Source of the DNA: an uncultured Campylobacter sp.
GTDB taxonomy: Bacteria; Campylobacterota; Campylobacteria; Campylobacterales; Campylobacteraceae
Reading direction: 5' to 3'
Assembly: GCF_937980635.1 (NCBI RefSeq)
Contig: NZ_CALJPG010000036.1
Span: forward strand, 1-45,469
DNA: 45,469 bases
The number at the start of each line of letters is the position of its first letter. The first letter of the stretch is position 1. Shown here one piece after another: positions 25,747 through 33,001 of this stretch. The notes under the pieces were generated by a model. It had not been told where the DNA came from and did not search any database. It saw only the letters and a list, made by a program, of their open reading frames with translations. The position numbers and the translations under genes are program-made.

Positions 25747-27069
25747 ATGAAGTATCAAAACTTAATTCAAATTTGCGAGTATCTACGCGCCAAACGCTTC
25801 CTTTCGCACATTAAGCGCGTAGGAGATAACCTTTTTAAAGTTTGCTTCGACGGCGACGAGACGCTGTTTTTTGATATGAATAAATCGGGCTGCAATATCC
25901 ACGAAAATGACGCTTTTACCGAAGGCAAGGTTTACGCGGCGCCCTTTGATGTGCTACTTGCCAAGCGCTTTGTAAAATCGCGCATCACCTCCGTTAGCGT
26001 GCCAGAAAATAATAGAATTCTATGCCTTAGCGTAAGCCAAAACGCAAGCTACAAAACCCAAAGCTCAAATATCTACTTCGAATTTACCGGGCGTTTTACA
26101 AACGTAATAATCACCGACGAAAATGATGTGATTTTAGAGGCACTGCGGCACTTCGAGACGGAATTTAGACAGATCAAGGTAGGAAGAAAGCTCCGCCATC
26201 TGCCGCCTGCAAATATTAAAGAAGCTCCCGTGCCAAAAATTTCGGATTTTAAAGCATTTTTTCGCGCGGAATTTAACGCGCTAAATACGGATCGCTTAAA
26301 CTCGCTCAAATCCGCAAAAATCACGGCGCTAAATAAAAAGCTAGACTCGGTGCGTGAGGCTTTAGGCTCTTTGCAAAGCAGCGCCGAACTACTGCGAAGC
26401 GCCGAGCTTTTAGGTGCGAAAGCTGCCTTGCTAAAAGAAAATATCTATAAAATTCCAACTAGCGCGCGAGAATTTACGCTACAAAAAGGAGACGCCGAAG
26501 CAGTAGAATTTAAGCTGCAAAAGCCTGCGAGCGCCGCTTTGGGCGAGCTTTACTCCGAGGCAAAGCGTATGCGTCAAAAGGCTGCCAATATCCATATCGA
26601 AGAGCAAAATTTAAAGGAGAAACTCGCGTTTTATGAGAATTTAAAATCGCTCATTCTTGCCGCACAGGATGCACACGAGATCGAAATTCTAATGCCTAAG
26701 CGCACGCAAATTAGGCAAAAAAGCAAGGAAAAAAATAGCGAATATGTAGCGAGCTTTTATCTCGGGGATTTTAAAATCAGCGTCGGTAAAAACGAAAAAG
26801 GCAATGAGTTCTTACTAAAAAATAGCTCCAAATCCGACTATTGGTTTCATCTTAAGGATATTCCAAGCGCACACGTCATCGTAAAGACAAATAAGCAAAG
26901 TCTAAGCGAAGAGGTGGTCGAATTTGCTGCTAAAATTTGCGTGAGCTTCAGTGCAAGCGGCAGCGGAAAATATCTCGTCGATTACACCAAACGTCAAAAT
27001 GTCAAAATCAACGAAGGTGCTTTCGTAAACTACGTAAATTTTAAAACAATCAGCGTTTTAAAGCCGTAA
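25747..27069 (+). CDS. rqcH: NFACT domain protein, RqcH/Rqc2 family
   Basis: Proteins of this family bind stalled 50S-peptidyl-tRNA and add C-terminal alanine tails in ribosome rescue; older annotations call them fibronectin-binding proteins. The 440 residues show an NFACT-N part (TGRFTNVIITDENDVILEAL), a coiled-coil middle (residues ~175-310) and the NFACT-R domain with SDYWFHLKDIPSAHVIVKT and a C-terminal KRQNVKINEGAF. It is shorter than Gram-positive RqcH (~570), as is usual in Campylobacter. Whether it tails peptides in this organism is inference. Confidence 0.85.
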   Translation: MKYQNLIQICEYLRAKRFLSHIKRVGDNLFKVCFDGDETLFFDMNKSGCNIHENDAFTEGKVYAAPFDVLLAKRFVKSRITSVSVPENNRILCLSVSQNASYKTQSSNIYFEFTGRFTNVIITDENDVILEALRHFETEFRQIKVGRKLRHLPPANIKEAPVPKISDFKAFFRAEFNALNTDRLNSLKSAKITALNKKLDSVREALGSLQSSAELLRSAELLGAKAALLKENIYKIPTSAREFTLQKGDAEAVEFKLQKPASAALGELYSEAKRMRQKAANIHIEEQNLKEKLAFYENLKSLILAAQDAHEIEILMPKRTQIRQKSKEKNSEYVASFYLGDFKISVGKNEKGNEFLLKNSSKSDYWFHLKDIPSAHVIVKTNKQSLSEEVVEFAAKICVSFSASGSGKYLVDYTKRQNVKINEGAFVNYVNFKTISVLKP

Positions 27070-27084
27070 TAAGCGAGCTTGCGA

Positions 27085-27090
27085 TATAAT
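27085..27090 (+). promoter_or_regulatory. -10 box of cdsA-dxr
   Basis: TATAAT in the 49-base gap before cdsA, 28 bases from its start. Confidence 0.5.
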
Positions 27091-27118
27091 TGCTCAAAAT
27101 AAATTCCAAGGAAATTCT

Positions 27119-27883
27119 ATGAAGCAAAGAATAATCACGGCAAGCATTTTACTCGCCGTATTTTTGGCTCTAATTCTCATAAACGCTAGGTGGCTAAATT
27201 TCGCCGTATTTGCGCTGATACTCGTGCTGGCGTTTTTTGAAAGCCTCAAATTATGGGGTCTAGAGGAAACTAGCAAAAAGTGGCTCGCGCTGGCGATCGC
27301 GTTTTTTGCGCTGCTACCATTTACGCAGACCGATGAGCCCTTCGTCTCAGCGCTAAAAGTTAGCATCCTGATGATCCTATGCGTCGCCTCTGTCGTAGCC
27401 TTTACCAAGGGCCCTAGCCTAAAGATCACGCTTCCTTTCATCTATCCCGTTGCGCCGATATTTTTTATGTGGGCGGCTTACGATGATTTTGGGGAAGTTT
27501 TTCACTTCGTTTGGCTGATCTTCATTATCGTAGCTAGCGATAGCGGCGCATATTTTATCGGAAGGGCCTTCGGCAAAACTCCACTAAGCGCTAGCTCGCC
27601 GAATAAAACCGTAGAAGGCGTGCTAGGCGGATTAGCGCTCGCGCTTATCGTTAGCCTCATTTATGCGCGCATCTTTACCAATATGCCGCCGCTTGAAATT
27701 TTAGGCAAAACCATCATCATAGCAATTTTTGGCGTATTCGGCGATCTGTTTGAAAGCTACCTAAAGCGTGCGGCGGGTCTTAAAGATAGCGGCGCGCTCT
27801 TTCCCGGACACGGCGGGATCTTAGACCGCATCGACGGCTATATGTTCGGCGCGATCGCGATGGCGATAGTCTATTCATGGTAG
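27119..27883 (+). CDS. cdsA: Phosphatidate cytidylyltransferase
   Basis: Makes CDP-diacylglycerol from CTP and phosphatidate in the inner membrane, the branch point of phospholipid synthesis. The 254 residues hold about seven to eight hydrophobic helices and the C-terminal CdsA signature, seen as KRAAGLKDSGALFPGHGGIL followed by DRIDGY; SPNKTVEGVLGG precedes it. AAGGAAATTCT precedes the ATG. The dxr start overlaps its last seven bases, a pairing conserved in many bacteria. Confidence 0.96.
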   Translation: MKQRIITASILLAVFLALILINARWLNFAVFALILVLAFFESLKLWGLEETSKKWLALAIAFFALLPFTQTDEPFVSALKVSILMILCVASVVAFTKGPSLKITLPFIYPVAPIFFMWAAYDDFGEVFHFVWLIFIIVASDSGAYFIGRAFGKTPLSASSPNKTVEGVLGGLALALIVSLIYARIFTNMPPLEILGKTIIIAIFGVFGDLFESYLKRAAGLKDSGALFPGHGGILDRIDGYMFGAIAMAIVYSW

Positions 27884-28962
27884 TTTTAGGCTCCACGGGC
27901 TCTATCGGTACAAACACCCTAGACGTAGCCGCGCGTAGCGGTAGTATGATCGAAGCGCTTAGCTGCGGGCGCAATATCAAGCTTTTAAACGAACAGATCG
28001 CAAAATTTCATCCAAAGCTCGTCTGTATCGCGGACGCGCAGCAAAAAAGTGAGGTAGATCACGAGCGCGTATTTTGCGGTGCGGATGGAATTTTGCAGAT
28101 GCTTGCGGAGTGCAAAAGCACGACCGTAGTAAACGCTCTCGTAGGCTTTGCGGGCATGATGCCGAGCCTAAAAACCCAAGAGCTCGGAAAGAGACTATGC
28201 CTCGCCAATAAAGAAAGCCTCGTCGTCGGCGGGAAATTTCTGCAAACGGATAAAATTTACCCGATCGACAGCGAGCATTTCGGACTGAAATTTTTACTTA
28301 GCAATGCCAAAATCCCCGTTTCGCGCCTAATCATCACGGCTAGCGGCGGCGCGTTTTACGATGTGCCGCTAACGCAGCTCGGTTCGCTCACTCCGCAAAA
28401 CGCCCTCAAGCACCCCAACTGGAAGATGGGCGCGAAAATCACGATCGACAGCGCCACGATGGCGAATAAGCTTTTTGAGGTGATCGAGGCGTTTTGGCTC
28501 TACGGCACGCGCGAGATCGATGCGCTTATCGAGCGCACCTCGCAGATCCACGCGCTGGTCGAATTCGCAGACGGCTCTACGACGGCGCATATTAGCAGAG
28601 CCGATATGCGGCTAGCCATCGCGCATGCGCTACTTGGCGGCGACGTACGGGAGCGGATCACCGCGCCCGTGGATCTGTACGCGCTACGACCGATAGAATT
28701 TAAACCGATCGACGAGATGAAATTCCAAATCTTTACCCTCAAAGACGCGCTGTTAGCAAACCCTGATCTCGGCGTCGTCATCAACGCCGCGAACGAAGCG
28801 GGCGTAAATGCGTTTTTGCAGCAGCGGTGCCGCTTCACCGACATTGCGCGCGTGGTGCTAAAGTGCGTGGAGAAATTTAACTCGCCTAGTGTGACGGACG
28901 CAGAAGCGCTTGCGGCGGTGGATGCGAGCGTGCGAGCGTATGCAAACGAACTGCTGAAATAA
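27877..28962 (+). CDS. dxr: 1-deoxy-D-xylulose 5-phosphate reductoisomerase
   Basis: Second step of the MEP isoprenoid pathway, NADPH-dependent, cytoplasmic. The 361-residue product has the nucleotide-binding GSTGSIGTNTLDV near residue 4, the catalytic loop ASGGAFYD, HPNWKMGAKITIDSATMANK and the metal-binding acidic residues around DSEHFG. The N-terminus is a few residues shorter than in E. coli, as expected for Campylobacter. Its start lies inside the cdsA stop region and translation is probably coupled. Confidence 0.97.
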   Translation: MVVLGSTGSIGTNTLDVAARSGSMIEALSCGRNIKLLNEQIAKFHPKLVCIADAQQKSEVDHERVFCGADGILQMLAECKSTTVVNALVGFAGMMPSLKTQELGKRLCLANKESLVVGGKFLQTDKIYPIDSEHFGLKFLLSNAKIPVSRLIITASGGAFYDVPLTQLGSLTPQNALKHPNWKMGAKITIDSATMANKLFEVIEAFWLYGTREIDALIERTSQIHALVEFADGSTTAHISRADMRLAIAHALLGGDVRERITAPVDLYALRPIEFKPIDEMKFQIFTLKDALLANPDLGVVINAANEAGVNAFLQQRCRFTDIARVVLKCVEKFNSPSVTDAEALAAVDASVRAYANELLK

Positions 28963-29148
28963 ATTTTTTAATCACGGGATTTATGCTACAAGTTGAGCGT
29001 GGCGGCAAATTTCACTGCGCACGGCTCGCGCAAGCAGCCGTAAAATTTAGCGGCATATAAACAGCGTGCACCTATTACGCCGTATCGGTCGTAAATTTAC
29101 GCTGTGCCGTAAAGTTGCGCCATTAAATTTAATAATTAGAGGTTGGGC

Positions 29149-30123
29149 GTGGATATTAAAACCGTCATAGATTTAGAAAAGCAGCGCAAACGGCTTAAGA
29201 AAAGTCGCAAGCTTTGGAAAATTTTAAGTTATCTAGTAGCGTTTGCGGTTTTCGGTCCGATGCTTGCGCTCGCATTGATAATCATCTTTCTTGATTTTCC
29301 CAAACTCGATCTTGGCATAGAAAGCTTATCTTTTTTGGTCATGTCTATTTTAGCAATAATCAGTACGAGGGACGAATTTTACGAGTGGATTTTTGAGCGC
29401 AAAACCGAGCGATTTTTGATGCGCTACAAAGAGCTTTATCTCAAGCCTTATATCGAGAGTCTGGGCTTTTCGTATAAAATGGGCGCGCTTTTTCAGGAAA
29501 AAGAGGTAAGGGCAAGCGAGATATTTGACGGATTTGATAGATTTCGCGCGGATGATCTGGTTTGCGCGAACGTGGACGGCGTGGATTTTATGTTTTGCGA
29601 CATAAGGCTGGAAAAGGACATCGGCACGGGAATTCCATTTATTTTTAAAAATAATTACGCCACATTTTTCGAAGGACCCTTTTTCGTGGCAAATTTTAAT
29701 AAAAAAATCTGCTCCGACGTTTTTGTTTTCTCGGACGTGGCGGCGCCCGCAGGCATAGATTTACCACCTTCGGGGCTGCCGCGCGGGCTATGGAGCAACC
29801 GCAAAATTCCGATAGATAACGCGGATTTCAATGCAAATTTCTCGGTTTACGCAAGCGATACGGTGGCGGCTATGTACGTCCTGACGCCTGCGCTGATGGA
29901 GAAAATTTTATCTCTTAAACAGCTCGTGAAATCGGATATTTCGCTGAGCTTCAAGCAAAATAAAATTTACATCGCGATAGCTCGCGGCACCGATAGTTTC
30001 GAGCCGAGCTTGGATCAGCCGATACTCAATGCTCGCATCGCAAAGGATATCAAGGCAGATCTGGACGCGATGCTGCAAATCGTAAAAATTCTAAAGTTGA
30101 ATGAAAAAATTTGGACGTCTTAG
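29149..30123 (+). CDS. DUF3137-like membrane protein
   Basis: A 324-residue protein of unknown role. Residues ~25-50 and 60-75 are hydrophobic helices (LSYLVAFAVFGPMLALALII and LSFLVMSILAIIS), followed by a cytoplasmic domain with FFEGPFFVANFNKKICSDVF, close to the core pattern of the DUF3137 family. I start at the GTG at 29149 because AGAGG lies six bases upstream; a TTG at 29143 would touch that site. It stands alone between dxr and the tRNA gene. The 186-base spacer upstream holds AAATTT words and no clear promoter. Confidence 0.72.
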   Translation: MDIKTVIDLEKQRKRLKKSRKLWKILSYLVAFAVFGPMLALALIIIFLDFPKLDLGIESLSFLVMSILAIISTRDEFYEWIFERKTERFLMRYKELYLKPYIESLGFSYKMGALFQEKEVRASEIFDGFDRFRADDLVCANVDGVDFMFCDIRLEKDIGTGIPFIFKNNYATFFEGPFFVANFNKKICSDVFVFSDVAAPAGIDLPPSGLPRGLWSNRKIPIDNADFNANFSVYASDTVAAMYVLTPALMEKILSLKQLVKSDISLSFKQNKIYIAIARGTDSFEPSLDQPILNARIAKDIKADLDAMLQIVKILKLNEKIWTS

Positions 30124-30487
30124 CGGGCGCAAGGCGGAGTGAGGCAAGCAAATGAAACGGGGCGGAGTGAAGCAAAACGACTAGATAAAACAAAGCGGGG
30201 CAGAATAGGCTGCTGGGGCAAAGCACGCGAGCACCGCGTAAGCGCGATAAAATTCCGCGTGGGATTCGAAATTTTAGTAATGGGATGAAATTTCGCGTGG
30301 GATTGCGAATTTTAGTTGCGGGATAGAATTTTGCGCGGGGTTTCGGCAATATCGTGAAATTTCGCGTAGAATTCGACGGGGTTTTACATCGCGGCGAAAT
30401 CTTGTATAGAATTTCGGCGGAATTTCACGAAAAGTTAAAATTTGCTTGCTATTGAGAGATTTTTTTGATATACTGCCGTTTCTTTTT
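30124..30487. other. Repeat-bearing spacer upstream of tRNA-Val
   Basis: No gene is supported. The left third is G/A-rich with GGCGGAGTGA repeated at short distance, and the middle holds the 38-base repeat listed separately. A GATATACTG -10 candidate just before 30480 probably drives the tRNA. Confidence 0.4.
30246..30345. repeat. Degenerate tandem repeat, 38-base unit
   Basis: Units start at 30246, 30284 and about 30322. The first two share AATTCCGCGTGGGATT / AATTTCGCGTGGGATT and a GAATTTTAG-type centre; the third is more diverged, and weaker relatives continue to about 30420. Confidence 0.6.
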
Positions 30488-30563
30488 GGCCCCGTAACTC
30501 AGTTGGTAGAGTGTCACCTTGACATGGTGGAAGTCGTTGGTTCGAGTCCAATCGGGACCACCA
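30488..30563 (+). tRNA. tRNA-Val (anticodon GAC)
   Basis: 76 bases fold as a tRNA: D arm ACTC/GAGT, anticodon arm TCACC/GGTGG with loop TTGACAT, T arm GTTGG/CCAAT with loop TTCGAGT, and an encoded CCA. The acceptor arms GGCCCCG and CGGGACC pair except for C3 against A70; related tRNA-Val genes usually have GGTCCCG, which would restore the pair. A small accessory cluster begins right after it. Confidence 0.93.
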
Positions 30564-30586
30564 CTTAAGCTACTTTTAAGTTATAA

Positions 30587-30748
30587 TCACTTCTTTCTAT
30601 TTCTCTTTAATTCCTGCTTAAGTTGTTTTAAAATTTTAATCACTTCTTTTTCACGCACAGCACCTGTCTTAGATTTAGTTATTCCGACATCTTTCATTTT
30701 TATTTTAGATATAATTTTTCCAGAAATACTATGAGATCGATTAAGCGA
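30587..30748 (-). pseudogene. Possible C-terminal scrap of an unknown gene
   Basis: On the minus strand a 53-codon open stretch ends at a TGA at 30589-30587. It has coding character: NRSHSISGKIISKIKMKDVG and a Lys-rich helical tail EKEVIKILKQLKQELKRNRK. It is preceded by an in-frame stop and lacks a good start (an internal ATG at 30697 has no ribosome site). It faces the tRNA and may be the tail of a lost toxin or integrase-like gene; the identity is unknown. Confidence 0.3.
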
Positions 30749-30807
30749 TCAATGAGATAAATTTTTATCGGCAACCGATTAAATTTAGAAAGGAGTATCA
30801 GCGATAT

Positions 30808-31059
30808 ATGGGACAGTATGTTATAAAAACATTAGATTACTGCGCAGAAAAGAGACTGCGGCTACAATGGGAAAAGGACTTCGCGATCTCCGTCAATGCC
30901 CCAGGAAACGAAGTTACTATAAGGGCAAATAAAAGCGGACTTATATCTCTTGCTAGACATTTGCTTACTTTAGCGCAAGATTCCGTGCCGAAACATTCGC
31001 ATATACATCTGGATGAGCATAATTCGCTTGAGGAGGGCTCGGCGGAACTTATAAACTAA
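30808..31059 (+). CDS. Imm32-like immunity protein
   Basis: An 83-residue cytoplasmic protein. The segment NKSGLISLARHLLTLAQDSV followed by SHIHLDEHNSLEEGS matches what I recall of the Imm32 family of immunity proteins from polymorphic toxin loci, which protect against a cognate toxin. AAAGGAGT precedes the ATG at good distance. No toxin gene adjoins it in the window, so it is an orphan or a trans-protecting immunity gene. The family call is by memory and should be treated as probable. Confidence 0.65.
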   Translation: MGQYVIKTLDYCAEKRLRLQWEKDFAISVNAPGNEVTIRANKSGLISLARHLLTLAQDSVPKHSHIHLDEHNSLEEGSAELIN

Positions 31060-31107
31060 AAAGATACCAAGCGATAAAGAGAAATTTATGCTGAAGAAAA
31101 GGCGACA

Positions 31108-31428
31108 ATGAGAGAAAAGCACATTGTAGAGTTACTATCCTCCGCAATCGAAGGAGACGGGATCATATCCGTAGTATTTAAATTTTTCCATATAGATTGG
31201 GGATACACGCTAGAGGAGCTCGATCTAATTATAAATTTTGGTATAAAAAATGGCGATCTCCTTATAGAAGATATGCATGATGAAAACAAGCACTACGACA
31301 AAATAGATTGGCGGCTAGATAATGTGTATCAAGAGATCGTTATGGTAGATATTTACAAATATATGCCATTGCTATTTTCCAAACATCTGACGGTACCGGA
31401 TCCTTATAAGCAGTTCATTACGGAATGA
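31108..31428 (+). CDS. Small acidic protein, possible immunity protein
   Basis: A 106-residue acidic protein without membrane segments. The middle, GYTLEELDLIINFGIKNGDL, and the overall size and charge recall small immunity proteins such as the DUF596 kind, but I cannot assign a family. It follows the Imm32-like gene by 48 bases, and a further 39-codon reading frame starts on its stop codon (ATGA). Confidence 0.5.
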   Translation: MREKHIVELLSSAIEGDGIISVVFKFFHIDWGYTLEELDLIINFGIKNGDLLIEDMHDENKHYDKIDWRLDNVYQEIVMVDIYKYMPLLFSKHLTVPDPYKQFITE

Positions 31429-31544
31429 AATTTGCGTATGACAGCACGGATAAAACTATAAAATTTAAAGGATCGGACGGTATGGCGCAAAACGTTATAA
31501 ATAAAGCAGATCATAACGAAAAGGAGCAGCAAAATGTTAGATAG
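31425..31544 (+). CDS. Very short reading frame, probable gene scrap
   Basis: A 39-codon frame starts with ATGA on the stop of the previous gene. It contains TIKFKGSDGMAQNVINKADH and ends in a Glu/Gln-rich tail. It may be a coupled small protein or the leftover of a toxin-linked gene. Nothing is recognised. Confidence 0.3.
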   Translation: MKFAYDSTDKTIKFKGSDGMAQNVINKADHNEKEQQNVR

Positions 31545-31596
31545 AATCGGCTCCTGTTGTATCGGCATGATGACAACTATCTCAAAAAAGCCATAG
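31534..31596 (+). CDS. 20-residue reading frame with strong ribosome site
   Basis: AAAGGAG lies seven bases before an ATG that opens MLDRIGSCCIGMM and stops after 20 codons, ten bases before the next gene. Because the ribosome site is good, it may be the truncated start of a lost gene or a leader peptide. It overlaps the preceding scrap by 11 bases. Confidence 0.3.
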   Translation: MLDRIGSCCIGMMTTISKKP

Positions 31597-31605
31597 GAAT
31601 AAAAA

Positions 31606-32178
31606 ATGAGCACTAGGATAGGTTTAATACTTTTGGGCGCATTTTTTGTATTTGAAAGTATTCTTGGCTGCTTTAGCGGAAAGATGTATTTTAAATACGG
31701 GGGCTGGAGCGCAGTTGAGCCGGTCTACATTATCAAGATTTTTATCATCGGCTTATTGTTTGTTTCCGCAGGAATTTTCATAAACAAAAAAATAGGTAGA
31801 GTGATTAATGCCTTGATAGGCTTAAATCTTTTAATAATATCTATAGAAATTTTTACAACGCAAGATCCCGCAGGAATACAAAGCAAAATCGGATATCCTT
31901 TTCTTATCTCGGGATTTTCGGTTTTACTTATTAGTATCTTGTTTTTTTACCTCGCCTTTCGCTCTGAAAAGAACATAAAAAGATATCCGAAGTATATGTG
32001 GTGTGTAGACTGCGGTAAATTTTACCGATACGAGGATGTCAAGGATACGGATCAAATTTGCCCGGACTGCGGCAAAAAGCTTACGGAGTATAATGACGGC
32101 GACTACTGGAAAAGAAACGCCTCCGAGCAAAACGCTAAAACTCCGAAGATCAAAAAACGTAAATTTAAAAAGCGATGA
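31606..32178 (+). CDS. Four-helix membrane protein with C-terminal zinc ribbon
   Basis: A 190-residue protein: membrane segments near 5-22, 40-58, 63-85 and 98-118, then CVDCGKFYRYEDVKD and CPDCGKKL, a four-cysteine zinc ribbon, and a strongly basic tail KTPKIKKRKFKKR. The function is unknown. The next gene is a paralogue sharing the last helix and ribbon, and a 5' copy of this gene recurs at 32677. The position behind immunity-type genes suggests a role in that cluster, which is inference. Confidence 0.75.
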   Translation: MSTRIGLILLGAFFVFESILGCFSGKMYFKYGGWSAVEPVYIIKIFIIGLLFVSAGIFINKKIGRVINALIGLNLLIISIEIFTTQDPAGIQSKIGYPFLISGFSVLLISILFFYLAFRSEKNIKRYPKYMWCVDCGKFYRYEDVKDTDQICPDCGKKLTEYNDGDYWKRNASEQNAKTPKIKKRKFKKR

Positions 32179-32210
32179 AATTTTGATTTGCTATAGAGGA
32201 ATATATAAAA

Positions 32211-32636
32211 ATGCTAAATAGAATTTTTGCATTAATCGGCTTTTTTGCTTTTTTCGCATGGGGGCTGACGGCCGCTTTATTGGAAAAAGTCGATATAAAA
32301 CCCGGCTTTATGGCATCGGTAAAGCTTGAAAGCACATATCTGCGTATCATCATAGGAATTTTATGCTTTGCGACGTGCGCTTTCTTTTTATATCTCGCAT
32401 TTCGCCCTGAAAAAAGCGTAAAGTATTATCCTAAATTTATGCGCTGCAAAGGGTGTCTTAAATTTTATAATTTCTCGGACGTTAAAGATAGGAGCGTTTG
32501 CCCTAAGTGCGGAGGTGAGCTGCAAGATTATGCCGAGATAGAAAAGTGGAATCAAATAGAAAAGAATAAAAAGCTTGAAAGATATTATAAATTTGAAAAA
32601 GAGTGGCTAAAGAAGGTGAGCCATGATAAAAAATAA
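32211..32636 (+). CDS. Two-helix membrane protein with C-terminal zinc ribbon (paralogue)
   Basis: A 141-residue shorter paralogue of the preceding gene: helices near 4-24 and 45-66, then YLAFRPEKSVKYYPKFMRC, which matches YLAFRSEKNIKRYPKYMWC of its neighbour, and two cysteine pairs CKGC and CPKC. The charged C-terminal tail is helical. The pair probably arose by duplication with loss of two N-terminal helices in this copy. Function unknown. Confidence 0.73.
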   Translation: MLNRIFALIGFFAFFAWGLTAALLEKVDIKPGFMASVKLESTYLRIIIGILCFATCAFFLYLAFRPEKSVKYYPKFMRCKGCLKFYNFSDVKDRSVCPKCGGELQDYAEIEKWNQIEKNKKLERYYKFEKEWLKKVSHDKK

Positions 32637-32661
32637 TTGATACGCAAGCAAAATCAAAAAG

Positions 32662-32715
32662 TCTTAGGAATAAAAAATGAGCACTAGGATAGGTTTAATA
32701 CTTTTGGCGCATTTT
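32662..32715 (+). pseudogene. Truncated duplicate of the 190-residue membrane/zinc-ribbon gene
   Basis: TAGGAATAAAAAATGAGC and the following ~30 bases repeat the start of the gene at 31606 almost perfectly, ATG at 32677 included. One G is missing in the GGGCGC run (GGCGC here), which shifts the frame, and similarity ends a few bases later. Confidence 0.85.
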
Positions 32716-32944
32716 AGACGGGTATGATTTTAGGGATTGAGTAAAATTTTAAAAATTTCAGCTAAATTTACTTTGCAGATTTGCTGTTTTAAAAACAAAC
32801 GCCGCTAAAGAATCTAAATTTAAAACTAAAATTTTACCACGCTACGTAAAACGCTCGAAATTAAAATTTCATCCAATCTCCGCCTAAATTTTAAAAAATC
32901 TATCTTTAATCTTTGAAATTTATTATTATTTAATCAAGAGAAAT
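32716..32944. other. AT-rich spacer before the TonB receptor gene
   Basis: AAATTTTA-type words dominate. No gene is supported. Confidence 0.4.
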
Positions 32945-32974
32945 TATAATATAGCATTTGCAAATCATTCGCAA
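32945..32974 (+). promoter_or_regulatory. Promoter with Fur-like operator of the TonB-dependent receptor gene
   Basis: TATAAT at 32945-32950 is followed at 32958-32974 by TTGCAAATCATTCGCAA, a 17-base palindrome with a single mismatched pair and an AAT-C-ATT centre like a Fur box half-site pair. It covers the expected transcription start, a repressor position. AGGGGAG then precedes the start codon. Confidence 0.5.
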
Positions 32975-33001
32975 AATCTTAATTTTAAATAGGGGAGAGT
33001 G

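Noticed and set aside
28963..29148. Gene or RNA in the dxr-DUF3137 spacer
   Set aside because: There is no start with a ribosome site and no stable fold evident; only AAATTT words.
30246..30345. Possible CRISPR array
   Set aside because: The 38-base units are adjacent without unique spacers, are degenerate, and no cas gene is in the window.
30488..32715. Integrated mobile element at tRNA-Val
   Set aside because: No integrase and no second copy of the tRNA 3' end (TTCGAGTCC) was seen downstream, so an att-bounded island is not supported; only a tRNA-adjacent accessory cluster.
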